A stretch of DNA of 64,000 bases from an uncultured Schumannella sp. (GTDB taxonomy: Bacteria > Actinomycetota > Actinomycetes > Actinomycetales > Microbacteriaceae): positions 1-64,000 of the forward strand of contig NZ_CAJQNT010000007.1 of NCBI RefSeq assembly GCF_905479755.1, given 5' to 3'. This document shows, piece after piece, positions 51,115-59,808 of this stretch. Each line of letters starts with the position of its first letter. Position 1 is the stretch's first letter. The translations under genes were made by a program, and so were the position numbers. Below the pieces are notes generated by a model. The model was not told where the DNA came from, did no database searches, and worked only from the letters and a program-made list of their open reading frames with translations.

Positions 51115-51190
51115 GGCCCCATCGTATAGCGGCCTAGTACGCCGCCCTCTCACGGCGGTAACGCGGGTTCGAATCCCGCTGGGGTCACCA
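51115..51190 (+). tRNA. tRNA-Glu (CTC anticodon)
   Basis: Acceptor GGCCCCA pairs with TGGGGTC (one G-T pair); anticodon stem CCGCC/GGCGG with loop CTCTCAC, anticodon CTC; T loop GGTTCGAATCC; CCA encoded. A CATACT -10 lies at 51093-51098. The 3' end is a likely attachment site for the adjacent integrase-bearing island. Confidence 0.94.
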
Positions 51191-51194
51191 CCTC

Positions 51195-51221
51195 AAAACC
51201 CCTGGTCAAGCCAGGGGTTTT
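51195..51221 (+). terminator. Intrinsic terminator after tRNA-Glu
   Basis: AAAACCCCTGG, loop TCAAG, CCAGGGGTTTT: perfect 11-bp arms ending in a T run; it could work in both directions. Confidence 0.85.
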
Positions 51222-51262
51222 GTGTTTCGCGGGATTGCCTGAGCTGGGTCGAAGTCGGCTCG

Positions 51263-51282
51263 TGGCAACATTTTGGCAACAT
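51263..51282 (+). repeat. Direct repeats near the integrase, candidate arm-type sites
   Basis: TGGCAACAT occurs twice with an 11-bp period (51263-51271, 51274-51282) in the non-coding gap between tRNA-Glu and the integrase remnant, the usual place for integrase arm sites. This is inference from position. Confidence 0.4.
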
Positions 51283-51394
51283 CGACCTGAGGTGCGGCCA
51301 GCGGAGAAGCCGGTGGCGGTCCGGTTCGTAGGTCTTCGCGGCAAGCGAGGGCGTGGCGGCGCGGCGGGGCTCGGAGCGTTCGACGCTGAACGCG

Positions 51395-52332
51395 TTAGAG
51401 GCCGAAGCTTGCGCTGGAGGGTGCGGGGGGCGGAGGGAGCAGGTGCTCGTGGGCCGGGTGTGCTCGGTCGGCGAGTAGCCCGGCGATCGAGGTCTGCATG
51501 GCGACGCGGTCCAGCGATGCGCCGACAGCGTCGAGGTCCTCGTCGAAGAGGTCTGCGTATACGTCGAGGGTCACCGCGGCGGAGGCGTGCCCGAGGATTC
51601 GCTGCACCGCTTTGATGTTGGCGCCCGCTGAGACGGCGAGGCTGGCGGCCGTGTGGCGCAGTTCGTGCGGCGTGAGCCCTTTGAGTCCGATGGCCGCTGC
51701 AGCGGGGTCGAACCAGCCGACGCGGAAGACGTGGTTGCGCAGCCAGGTTCTGGTCCGGATGCCGTAGAAGGCCGGCTCGTCGGGTTGGCGTCCGGTGATC
51801 TGGCTGGCGAGCGGATCGCAGAGGAAATGGGGGATCGGGATGGAGCGCTGCTCATAGTCTTTGGGCGCCTCGATGCGTTGGTAGCCACGGTCGGCGACGA
51901 CTGTTTGTCGGATCGTCAGCCGGCGTCGATCGAGGTCTATGTCGCGTGTTCGGAGGCCGGAGAGTTCCCCCATCGCAGACCGCAATAGGCGAGTACGAGG
52001 ACGGCGAGGTGATAGCCGTGCTGGAACCCGTCGGAGGTTTCGCCGACCGCCCGCGCCAGCGAAGCGACCTGCTCGTGGGTTAGGTAGCGTCGGGCGGTCT
52101 CGACGACCTTCGGCAGTTTCAGCCGCTGTGCGGGATTCGATGGAAGCCGGCTGTCTTCCACCGCGAATCGCAGCGCGCCGGAGAGTACGTTGACGATTTT
52201 CCGCACCGTGGCCGGCGATCCAGGGAGGCCAGACGCCCACTCCTGCACGCGCAGTCGGGTGAGGTTACCGATGCGGATCCGTCCGAGTTTGGGTGCGATG
52301 TGCTTGTCGATGATGTGTGCAACTCGGCTTCG
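51395..52332 (-). pseudogene. Tyrosine recombinase (phage/island integrase), frameshifted and truncated
   Basis: Two frames together encode the core-binding domain (AHIIDKHIAPKLG ... VQEWASGLPGSPATVRKIVN ... RYLTHEQVASLARAV) and the catalytic domain (Arg in YCGLRWGEL, HELRH, LGHASAAVTLDVYADL with Tyr). The frames join at a run of five C (51967-51971, plus strand); a sixth would restore the reading frame, so a 1-base loss or a sequencing error is possible. The N-terminal arm-binding part is missing because the IS3 element begins at 52333. Lying next to tRNA-Glu, it marks the left end of an integrated island. Confidence 0.85.
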
Positions 52333-52380
52333 TGATTCGGCCTGGGTTTAGTGCCGTCCTCTGATCCAGGATGGAACCTG

Positions 52381-52695
52381 ATGCCGAAGAAGTTTGAACC
52401 AGAAATGAAGTCGCGTGCGCTGCGGATGTTCGCCGAGGCGCTGCCCGACCATACGAGCAAGACCGAGGCCGCGAAGCACGTAGGCGGGTTGCTGGGGATC
52501 AGCCCCGAGACGCTACGAACCTGGGCTCGCCGCGAGGAGATCGACGCGGGCACCGCCCCGGGAATCACCTCGGAGGCCGAGATCGAGATTCGACGGCTGA
52601 AACGCGAGAACGCGGAGCTGCGCAAAGCCAACGAGATCCTCAAGGCCGCGAGCGTGTTTTTCGCCAAGGAGCTCGACCACCCCACGACGAGATGA
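52381..52695 (+). CDS. IS3-family transposase OrfA
   Basis: 104 residues, helix-turn-helix protein (KSRALRMFAEALPDHTSKTEAAKHVG, SPETLRTWARREEID) with a leucine-zipper tail (IRRLKRENAELRKANEILKAAS). Starts ATG 52381; the stop overlaps the orfB start by 4 nt (ATGA), where IS3 elements usually make a -1 frameshift fusion. Confidence 0.92.
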   Translation: MPKKFEPEMKSRALRMFAEALPDHTSKTEAAKHVGGLLGISPETLRTWARREEIDAGTAPGITSEAEIEIRRLKRENAELRKANEILKAASVFFAKELDHPTTR

Positions 52696-53618
52696 TCGCC
52701 TTCATCGACCAGATGAGAGATCGCTTCGGGGTCGAGCTCCTCTGCCGAGTGCTCCGGCCGGCAGTGAGTGGGTTCCTCTCCGCCCGCGGCTATCGCGCCG
52801 CGAAAGCACGCATGCCCTCGGCGCGTCAGTTGCGAGAGGAGCTTCTCGTGCCAGAAATTGCCCGGCTGCATGCGGAGAACTACGGCGTCTATGGGCGCCG
52901 GAAGATGCATGCGCTGATGCGCCGGCAGGGTTGGCAAGTGGGCCGGGATCAGACCGCACGGCTCATGAAACTGGCCGGAGTTCAGGGCGTGCGACGGTCC
53001 AAGAGGACATTCACCACGAAGTCGGATCCCACGACGGTGAAGCCCGGCGACCTGGTGAACCGGCAGTTCACCGCGCTGGCCCCGCGCAGGCTCTGGGTGG
53101 CCGACGTGACGTATGTCGCGACGTGGAGCGGGTTCGCCTATGTCGCGTTCGTCACCGACGTGTTCTCGCGCCGCATCGTGGGCTGGCGGGTCGCCTCGAC
53201 TCTGAAGGCTGACGTGCTGCCGTTGCAAGCACTCGATATGGCCGCCTGGGATGCCGGAGGTGATTCGGCCGGGCTCGTGCATCACGCCGATCACGGCTCA
53301 AACTATCTGGCCGTGGTCTATACGGATCGAATCGTCGAGCTCGGCGCGAAGCCCTCCACGGGCAGTGTCGGAGATAGCTACGACAATGCTCTGGCCGAGG
53401 CGGTGAACGGACTGTTCAAGACCGAGCTGATTCGACACCGCGGGCCCTGGCGCACGGTCGAGCAAGTCGAGCTAGCGACGTTGGAATGGGTGTGGTGGTG
53501 GAACAACTCTCGCCTCCACGGCGAGCTCGACTACCGCACCCCGGTCGAGATCGAGCAGGCCTACTACGCTGACCAAGAATCACCCCTGCTGGCGCCCGCC
53601 GGACAGGAAACCGGATAG
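52692..53618 (+). CDS. IS3-family transposase OrfB (DDE integrase core)
   Basis: 308 residues with an HTH_21-like region (YGVYGRRKMHALMRRQGWQVG) and rve core. Catalytic Asp in LWVADVTYV, second Asp in HHADHGSNY and Glu in NALAEAVNGLFKTELI are intact, so the element may be active. It overlaps orfA. Confidence 0.93.
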   Translation: MIAFIDQMRDRFGVELLCRVLRPAVSGFLSARGYRAAKARMPSARQLREELLVPEIARLHAENYGVYGRRKMHALMRRQGWQVGRDQTARLMKLAGVQGVRRSKRTFTTKSDPTTVKPGDLVNRQFTALAPRRLWVADVTYVATWSGFAYVAFVTDVFSRRIVGWRVASTLKADVLPLQALDMAAWDAGGDSAGLVHHADHGSNYLAVVYTDRIVELGAKPSTGSVGDSYDNALAEAVNGLFKTELIRHRGPWRTVEQVELATLEWVWWWNNSRLHGELDYRTPVEIEQAYYADQESPLLAPAGQETG

Positions 53619-53683
53619 GCACGAAACCCAGGCCGAATCAATCAGTGGCCAGCGCGGGCGTCTGGGATGGGCGATAGTCGGCG

Positions 53684-54406
53684 TCATATGGGTAACACGG
53701 TTCCGCCGATGAGGTTCTGAAGGGAGTAGAGAATCGCAGTCCAGACGCCGGTGACCATCAGCACGCCGATCGCCACCATAGTCAGACCGCCGGCAATGTT
53801 GATCGCCCGGATGTGACGGCGAAGGAACGCGACTGCCGTGGTCGCCCAGCCGAGGCCGGCGGCCACGACCAGGAAGGGGAGGCCGAGTCCGATGGAGTAG
53901 ACGGCGGTGAGGAGCGCGCCGCGCGAGGCGGAGCCGGTGCCGATGCTCAATGCGGAGATCGCGGCCAAGGTCGGACCCAGACAAGGGGTCCAGCCGAGTC
54001 CTAACACGACCCCGAGCAGCGGAGCGCCGGCGAGCCCGGTACGTGGGGTGATCGGCAGCTTGGCGGTGCGTTGGAAGAGGCGAAATGCGCCGATGAACAC
54101 CAACCCCATGAGGATGACGACCCCGCCGAGAATCCGCGTGAGTGGATCCTGCCAGCGGATCAGCCAGCCGCCTATCGACCCGAACGCGGCGCCGTAGGCG
54201 ACGAAAACCAGGGCGAATCCGAGGATGAACAGGCTGACGCCGATGACCGGTCGCCAGCGTGAGCCGCCCCCCGACGATCCCGTGACGTAGCCGAGGTACC
54301 CGGGGACCAGGGGAAGCACGCACGGTGAGGCGAAAGACACCAACCCTGCGAGCAACGCGAGCGGGACCGCGAGCCAGAGCTGACCGCTTCCGATCACCTC
54401 AGCCAT
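53684..54406 (-). CDS. ccdA: Cytochrome c biogenesis protein CcdA
   Basis: 240 residues, six transmembrane helices, with the two redox Cys in FASPCVLPLVPGY and GWTPCLGPTL. It carries reducing power across the membrane to keep apocytochrome c (and TlpA/ResA-like proteins) reduced. Last gene of a leftward operon that includes ccsB, resB, lgt and a TlpA-like lipoprotein, 44 bp from the IS3 end. Confidence 0.92.
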   Translation of the reverse strand: MAEVIGSGQLWLAVPLALLAGLVSFASPCVLPLVPGYLGYVTGSSGGGSRWRPVIGVSLFILGFALVFVAYGAAFGSIGGWLIRWQDPLTRILGGVVILMGLVFIGAFRLFQRTAKLPITPRTGLAGAPLLGVVLGLGWTPCLGPTLAAISALSIGTGSASRGALLTAVYSIGLGLPFLVVAAGLGWATTAVAFLRRHIRAINIAGGLTMVAIGVLMVTGVWTAILYSLQNLIGGTVLPI

Positions 54407-54430
54407 GGGTTGCCTGCATGCGTATCGAGA

Positions 54431-55090
54431 TCATCCGTCGACTCCGCCGGTACACGATGCGCCGGGTTCCGGAGCGTTCTCGGCCTGCCAGTACTCCTCG
54501 ATGAACTCCTGGATTCGAGAGTCATCAGCGCTCTCGAGCTCTAGCTGGACGTTCCATCCGCTGAGCACGATCGGCACGGTGAGTTCATCGTACGGCGAGA
54601 GGATCACATGGGTGGTCGGCAACTTGGAACGAAGCACGCCCAGTTGACCCGCGTCCAGCGAGGGGTCGTAGGTCGCCCAGATCGCGCCATGCTCAAGTGA
54701 GTGGACCGCGTTCTCCTCCGGGACGGGCTGGTTATAGACGCCGCAGTTCAACCAAGTCGGACTGTGGTCCCCACCCGCAGGCGGCGTCTCGCTGTAGGTG
54801 ACCGGTGTCTCGACGTGAATGGCGGCGTTCTCGAAGGTCGACACCCCCTCGATCACGGCTCCCGACCCTCCGGCCTCGTAACTCGGCGGTTTCGGAATCA
54901 GGATCGCGGGCAGGACGATGGCCGCTACGACAGCGAGCACCCCGACCGGTATCGAGATCGCGGCGATCCGCCGGTTGCGGCGGCTCCGCTGCTGCTGTCG
55001 ACGGAACTTCGCGAGCTTCTCCTCGCGCTTGGCCGCCCGGCGCTGCTTGACCGTGAGGTTGATGCTGCTCGAAGTCGGGACCTGATTCAT
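54431..55090 (-). CDS. DUF3105-domain membrane-anchored protein
   Basis: 219 residues. A basic cytoplasmic N-terminus (KQRRAAKREEKLAKFRRQQQ), one transmembrane anchor (~48-70), then an extracytoplasmic DUF3105 domain with WLNCGVYNQPV, NAVHSLEHGAIW and a C-terminal Cys. The paired Cys and His suggest metal or thiol chemistry, but function is unknown. ATG 55090 overlaps the upstream gene (ATGA). Its place within a cytochrome c/copper operon suggests a role in metal or thiol handling outside the membrane. Confidence 0.82.
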   Translation of the reverse strand: MNQVPTSSSINLTVKQRRAAKREEKLAKFRRQQQRSRRNRRIAAISIPVGVLAVVAAIVLPAILIPKPPSYEAGGSGAVIEGVSTFENAAIHVETPVTYSETPPAGGDHSPTWLNCGVYNQPVPEENAVHSLEHGAIWATYDPSLDAGQLGVLRSKLPTTHVILSPYDELTVPIVLSGWNVQLELESADDSRIQEFIEEYWQAENAPEPGASCTGGVDG

Positions 55091-55356
55091 CGGATCGGCT
55101 TGGATGGCCGCTTCCGGCCGGCCATGATCGCTCCGGCCACCAGAAGCAGAACACCCGTGGGGTATCCGGCCGCGAGATCGAGCCAACCTGGGGGTTGCCC
55201 GGGCCCGAATGCCTCGAGATGGGCCAGCCAATGAGTCGCGGCGACGATGGCCCCGACGATCATGAGGACTTGTCCGATGCGCACGAGTCGGCGATGAATC
55301 CTCCAACTGCGTTCGAACTCGTTCGGTGTGCTTTCAGCTACTTCCTTGGTGACCAC
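55087..55356 (-). CDS. Small membrane protein of the cytochrome c maturation operon
   Basis: 89 residues with two transmembrane segments (IGQVLMIVGAIVAATHWLAHL and GYPTGVLLLVAGAIMAG). One His in THWLAHLEAFG. It lies between ccsB (36 bp) and the DUF3105 gene (4-nt overlap). The family is not recognised. Confidence 0.7.
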   Translation of the reverse strand: MVTKEVAESTPNEFERSWRIHRRLVRIGQVLMIVGAIVAATHWLAHLEAFGPGQPPGWLDLAAGYPTGVLLLVAGAIMAGRKRPSKPIR

Positions 55357-55392
55357 TGGGGTTTCCCTTTCTTCGGTTGGTGATTGGGGGCG

Positions 55393-56337
55393 TCACAGGC
55401 CGGAGTAGGAGTGCAGGCCGGTGAAGAAGACGTTGACGATTCCGAAGTTGAAGAGCACTGCCGCGAAGCCGGCGATGGACAGCCATGCGGCGCGGTTGCC
55501 CTCCCATCCGCGGGTGGCTTTCGCGTGGACGTAGGCGGCGTATACGACCCAGATGACGAAGGTCCATACCTCCTTGACGTCCCAGCCCCAGTAGCGCCCC
55601 CAGGCTCGTCCCGCCCAGATCGCGCCGGCCATCAGGGTGAATGTCCAGAGCGTGAACCCGACGATCGTCAGCCGGTAAGCGAGGCGGTCGAGATATTCCG
55701 CCGCGGGGATCGCTTCCAACAGCCTCGCGGAGCGGAAGGTGAGGGCGCTTCGCTTCTCATGGCGGGCTTTGACGAGCTGGATGATGCTCAGTACGGCCGC
55801 GATTCCGAAAAATGCTGTCGCCAGGAGGGCGACCAGCACGTGGATGACGAGCCAGGCGGATTCCAATGCCGGCGGCAAGGGGATCACGGGCACGTAGAAC
55901 GCCACCGTCGCGACCCCGAGGAGGAGGATCACGAGTCCGACGACCACCGGGCCGAGAACGACGACGCGGGTGCGGCGGGACACCACGAGGAACACCGCAA
56001 TGATGAAGGCTGTTCCGGTGAGGGAGAACTCGAACATATTGGCCCAGGGCACCCGTTCGCCCGCGACGCCTCGGGCAACGACCGCCGCAAGATGCAGAAC
56101 CCAGCCGAGCAAGGTGAGGGCGTAGCCGACTTTCGTCGCGCGACCGGCGCGTGCCATTTCCGGTTGGGCTTCTTCACCATGTTGAATGACGGTCGCCCCT
56201 CCGACGCTCACCAGTTGTTTGCTCACGTTGGTGGCGCGTCCGGCGAGCGCGAAGACGTAACTGAGGAACGCAGCGACGTAGACGGCGATCGCCGAATAGG
56301 TCAGGACGAGCGAGATCGGGTCGAGCTGGGAGGTCAT
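55393..56337 (-). CDS. ccsB: Cytochrome c biogenesis protein CcsB/CcsA family (haem handling)
   Basis: 314 residues, about eight transmembrane helices with the tryptophan-rich haem-binding WWD-type motif WGRYWGWDVKEVW near 245 and flanking His residues (HVLVALLATAFFG, TGLHSYSG, YVHAKATRG). Together with ResB it forms the system II cytochrome c synthase attaching haem to CXXCH sites outside the membrane. The ATG at 56337 overlaps the resB stop by 4 nt. A much longer in-frame open stretch upstream is the reverse-frame shadow of resB. Confidence 0.93.
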   Translation of the reverse strand: MTSQLDPISLVLTYSAIAVYVAAFLSYVFALAGRATNVSKQLVSVGGATVIQHGEEAQPEMARAGRATKVGYALTLLGWVLHLAAVVARGVAGERVPWANMFEFSLTGTAFIIAVFLVVSRRTRVVVLGPVVVGLVILLLGVATVAFYVPVIPLPPALESAWLVIHVLVALLATAFFGIAAVLSIIQLVKARHEKRSALTFRSARLLEAIPAAEYLDRLAYRLTIVGFTLWTFTLMAGAIWAGRAWGRYWGWDVKEVWTFVIWVVYAAYVHAKATRGWEGNRAAWLSIAGFAAVLFNFGIVNVFFTGLHSYSGL

Positions 56338-57986
56338 GCGGGTTCCTTTGGTGTCGTCGGGGTCAGGCGGTCGGAGACGCGTCGGGCGAGGCTCTCGACA
56401 GCCGGGAGTAGCCGCGGATCGTCGCCCCGAGCGAGGCCGCCGTACTCCAAGTGAATGTCGCCACGGAGCTGCGTCGCTCGGATCCAGATCCGTCGCCGGG
56501 AGACGAAGAGCGACAGGCCCAAGCCGACGAGGGCGGCGATCGAAGTAGCCAGAGCCGGAATCTGTGTGGGGTCGTGGGCGATATCGAACGAGGCGAATCG
56601 AGGGATCTCCTCGAGCTCGACGGTGCCGAGCCCGCCCGGCAAGTCGGCCCGTGAGCCTGGTGTGAGTTCGAGAGCCGACACGCCCGACTCGCCGCCCGCG
56701 ACTTCCGTCATGGCGGAGGTGTCGAGCTGGTAGACCGATTTGGGGTTCCCAGCGTCCAACCCCAGGTCGCCGACGTAGACGTTGAGGGTGAGCACAGGAA
56801 AGACGAGGTCGGGGTAGCTCGAGTACGAAGCGCCCGAAGAGGTGGTGGCTCGGGTCGGGTAGAAGAACCCGATCATGCCGACTTGCCGGGTGAGTCCGTC
56901 GGGAACCTTCACGACTCCGAGACTCGTGAGGTTGGAATCCTGCGGCAGGAACGGCACCGTGTCGCTGAAGACAACGGTCCCACTCGGGTCGCGGACAGTG
57001 ATGAGCGGCGCGTACCCGTTGCCCAGCAGGTAGACCTCCGATCCCGCCACCGACAGCGGGCTGTTCACCTCGATCGTCGCGCTCTTGCGCGAGTCGCTGC
57101 CCTGACCATCGATCGTGACATCCGCGATGAAGGAACTGGCAAGACCAAGGGCGTTGACGTTGTCGGTGACGTAGCTGACCGTGAAACGGTCGAGCGTCAG
57201 AGAGAAGGGGGCAAGAGAATCGTCCGAGACGAACCGCCCCGCGTCGAAGCTGTCGAACGCCAACCGGGAATTGACGAAGGTCTGCCCCTCCACGAGGACG
57301 CGCTGACCGATGTACTTGAAGCCTCCGCCGATCGCGACCGTGACGAGCATCCCCATCAACGCGAGGTGAAAAACGAGATTGCCTGTCTCGCGGAGGTACC
57401 CGCGTTCCGCCGCCAGGCTGAGTCGACCCTGCCCCTCGTCGACTCGGACCACGCGGTAACGCGAGGAGCGGAGTTCGCGTTCTGCCTCCTCGATCGCCCG
57501 CGCCACGGTCGCGTCGTCGACGACGTCCACCCGATGCGCCGGAAGCCGGCCGAGGTTCTTCGGGGTCAGCGGTGGCGCCGACCGGATCGCAGTCAGATGA
57601 TGACGGATTCGCGGCACGAGGCATCCGATGAGCGAGAGAAAGAGAAGCAGGTAGATGGCGGAGAACCACACCGAGGAGTAGACGTCGAAGAGTTGGAACC
57701 AGTCGAGCACCTCGGCGGTGGCCCGGTCTCGGGCGAAGTACTGGACGACGCCATTGGGGTCGGCGCTGCGCTGAGGGACCAGTGATCCAGGAACGGCTGC
57801 CAGGGCGAGCAGCAATAGCAGTAGCAGCGCCGTGCGCATTGAGGTCAGTTGCCGCCACGCCCAGCGCGCCCATCCTGATGGCCCGAGCCGCGGGGTGCGG
57901 ATGGCTTCTTCAAACTGGTCGACGTGGTCGACGGGTCGGTCCTGCCGGACAATCCCACTCGCCCGCGCGTCGTCGGTCCGAGTCAT
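56334..57986 (-). CDS. resB: Cytochrome c biogenesis protein ResB
   Basis: 550 residues: three N-terminal transmembrane helices (~25-170; WRQLTSMRTALLLLLLLALAAVPGSLVPQR in parts, the typical ResB start), a large extracytoplasmic region (~190-460) and a last helix near 480 with a cytoplasmic tail. Partner of CcsB in system II. It is coupled to lgt upstream (overlap ATGA) and ccsB downstream. Confidence 0.92.
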   Translation of the reverse strand: MTRTDDARASGIVRQDRPVDHVDQFEEAIRTPRLGPSGWARWAWRQLTSMRTALLLLLLLALAAVPGSLVPQRSADPNGVVQYFARDRATAEVLDWFQLFDVYSSVWFSAIYLLLFLSLIGCLVPRIRHHLTAIRSAPPLTPKNLGRLPAHRVDVVDDATVARAIEEAERELRSSRYRVVRVDEGQGRLSLAAERGYLRETGNLVFHLALMGMLVTVAIGGGFKYIGQRVLVEGQTFVNSRLAFDSFDAGRFVSDDSLAPFSLTLDRFTVSYVTDNVNALGLASSFIADVTIDGQGSDSRKSATIEVNSPLSVAGSEVYLLGNGYAPLITVRDPSGTVVFSDTVPFLPQDSNLTSLGVVKVPDGLTRQVGMIGFFYPTRATTSSGASYSSYPDLVFPVLTLNVYVGDLGLDAGNPKSVYQLDTSAMTEVAGGESGVSALELTPGSRADLPGGLGTVELEEIPRFASFDIAHDPTQIPALATSIAALVGLGLSLFVSRRRIWIRATQLRGDIHLEYGGLARGDDPRLLPAVESLARRVSDRLTPTTPKEPA

Positions 57987-58864
57987 AAGCCCTCCGCAGC
58001 GAGCTCACCGTTGGGCTCGGGTACGCGGCGCCTTTCGACTCGCCGAGCGTTGACGATGATGAGTATGCCGACCACCGCCGCCGCAAGCGCCGTGAGCAGG
58101 TTGATCTTCACTCCCGCCACCAGGAGTTCGGTCGGGTCCAGGCGCAACCATTCGAACCACGCGCGACCGATGCCGTACCACACGAGGTAGAGACCCAGGC
58201 TGAGGCCCGTGCCGGGACGGGGCCTGCGATCGCGGAAGACGGCGCGTTCGACCAACAAGATCGTCGCGGCGCCCACCAGATTCCAGAGAAGCTCGTAGAG
58301 AAACAGCGGGTGGAACAGGGTGTCTTCTGGGAAGCCTGCGGGAAAGGCCGGGCGACTGGGGTCGATCTGCAGACCCCAGGGGAGGGTCGTGGGCGACCCG
58401 AAGAGTTCCTGGTTGAAGTAGTTGCCGATGCGGCCGACCGCCTGCGCGATCAACATCCCGGGAGCCAGCGCGTCGAGGAAGACCAGGAACGGGATCTTGG
58501 TCCGGCGCGCACCGATCCAGATGCCGACGAGGCCGAAGACGACCGCGCCGAAAATCGCAATGCCCCCCTCCCAGACGTAGAGGACCTTGAGCAGATCGGC
58601 GCCGGGATAGAAGTAGTCACCGGGATGGGTGACGACGTGATAGAGGCGTGCGCCGACGATTCCGAACGGGACCGCCCACAACGCGATGTCGATTGCGTCG
58701 CCACCCTTGAACCCGCTGGCACTGATGCGCCGTCCGGTCAAGAGCACCGCGAGGACGACGCCGATAAGGATGAAGATTGCGTAGAAGTGCAACCGAAACG
58801 GGCCGAGATCGATGTAGCTGATGTCCGGGCTCGGGATCGAGGCGGTCAATTGCGGAAAGGTCAT
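57983..58864 (-). CDS. lgt: Prolipoprotein diacylglyceryl transferase
   Basis: 293 residues, seven transmembrane helices. The Lgt signature GRIGNYFNQELFG near 145, the N-terminal LHFYAIFILIGVV with the essential His/Tyr region, and GARLYHVVTHP are present. It adds the diacylglyceryl group to lipobox Cys; the adjacent TlpA-like lipoprotein is a natural substrate. Because lgt is essential-type housekeeping and this copy lies in an island operon, it may be a second paralogue. The ATG at 58864 overlaps the TlpA-like stop. Confidence 0.93.
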   Translation of the reverse strand: MTFPQLTASIPSPDISYIDLGPFRLHFYAIFILIGVVLAVLLTGRRISASGFKGGDAIDIALWAVPFGIVGARLYHVVTHPGDYFYPGADLLKVLYVWEGGIAIFGAVVFGLVGIWIGARRTKIPFLVFLDALAPGMLIAQAVGRIGNYFNQELFGSPTTLPWGLQIDPSRPAFPAGFPEDTLFHPLFLYELLWNLVGAATILLVERAVFRDRRPRPGTGLSLGLYLVWYGIGRAWFEWLRLDPTELLVAGVKINLLTALAAAVVGILIIVNARRVERRRVPEPNGELAAEGL

Positions 58865-59478
58865 CCTTCTTCTCCAATCACGTCTTCGATCAGCGTCTCA
58901 AGCACCGATCGATCGGGTATCTGCCCGATGATGCGTGAGGCCACGCGCCCGTCGCGATCGAGGACGATCGTCGTCGGCACCGCGTTCGGGGCGATCTCAC
59001 CCGCGAACGCGAGCTGAACCTCTCCGCCCCGGGTGTCCAGGATCGAGGGGTAGGTGATTCCGAAGGTTTCGGCGAAGGCGAGTGCCGTGGCTGCCTCGTC
59101 ACGCACATCGACACCGATGAACACGACGCCGTCCGGAAGGAACTGCTGATACAGGGACTCCAGATCAGGGGCTTCTGCGCGGCAGGGTGGGCAGGCGGCG
59201 TACCAGAAGTTGACGACGACGACCGACCCGAGCCAGTCGTCCGAGTCCGCCGTGCCGCCAGTGTCGAGCTCGCCCGAGAACGAGATCCGGGCTCCCCGCT
59301 CGGTACGGGGGATCTCGGTGATGGTTCCGGTACCAGTGATGTAGTCGCCGCCGGCATCGCTGAGGTCGGTGGATTCGGACGCGCAACCGGTCAGCACCGC
59401 CGCGAGGGCAGCACCTGCTAAGAGGAGGACCCCCGCCCGTGTCCGTCGAGCAGGGGTAGCCGCTGAGAGTGGGCGCAT
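58861..59478 (-). CDS. TlpA/ResA-like thioredoxin lipoprotein
   Basis: 205 residues. Signal with lipobox AAVLTGC (Cys ~35), then a thioredoxin fold with the redox motif WYAACPPCRAEAPDL near 90 and cis-Pro loop AVPTTIVLDRDG. It reduces apocytochrome c Cys pairs for haem ligation, receiving electrons from CcdA. First gene of the leftward lgt-resB-ccsB-ccdA operon. ATG 59478 chosen; an in-frame GTG two codons earlier is possible. Confidence 0.88.
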   Translation of the reverse strand: MRPLSAATPARRTRAGVLLLAGAALAAVLTGCASESTDLSDAGGDYITGTGTITEIPRTERGARISFSGELDTGGTADSDDWLGSVVVVNFWYAACPPCRAEAPDLESLYQQFLPDGVVFIGVDVRDEAATALAFAETFGITYPSILDTRGGEVQLAFAGEIAPNAVPTTIVLDRDGRVASRIIGQIPDRSVLETLIEDVIGEEG

Positions 59479-59808
59479 CGTCACGATCCGACCCCCTCTG
59501 TCAACCAGGGGTAGGGATGTACAGCGGTCGCGCTGGGTCGGTGAAGATCGCGGCGACGGGGATAGGAGCCGATATGGGAGTCGGAGTAACTCAAGATTCA
59601 CTCTCTCGGACGCGAACGCCCGCAGGTCAAGGACGGAATGCTCGTCAAGGCGGAAGCGGTCAACCCGTGGGCAGCACGAAGGGCCGCGAAGCACGGAACG
59701 GGGCGAGCCCGTGCGGACGAGACGCATAATCGCTCAATCAGCGAGGCATCGACCGATGCACGTCACCATGGACACCGCACGTCCTGTGGCTGACAGTGCA
59801 GCGAAGAA
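59479..59808. other. 330-bp intergenic region upstream of the cytochrome c operon
   Basis: Between the start of the TlpA-like gene and the end of the DUF6153-like gene, both on the minus strand. It must contain the promoter of the maturation operon, but I see no convincing hexamer pair, no repeat and no credible gene; open frames here have the composition of shadows. Confidence 0.5.

Larger units (their letters stand above)
52333..53640 (+). mobile_element. IS3-family insertion sequence
   Basis: 1308 bp with terminal inverted repeats TGATTCGGCCTGGGTTTAGT (left) and TGATTCGGCCTGGGTTTCGT (right, complement). Two overlapping transposase frames fill it. The flanking bases (TTCG left, ATCA right) do not form a direct repeat, so DNA on one side was probably lost or exchanged after insertion, consistent with the truncated integrase. 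Confidence 0.9.

Noticed and set aside
56338-57873. Extension of the ccsB frame to an 826-residue reading.
   Set aside because: The upstream part is Arg-rich shadow of resB; the CcsB family start is ATG 56337, which overlaps the resB stop.
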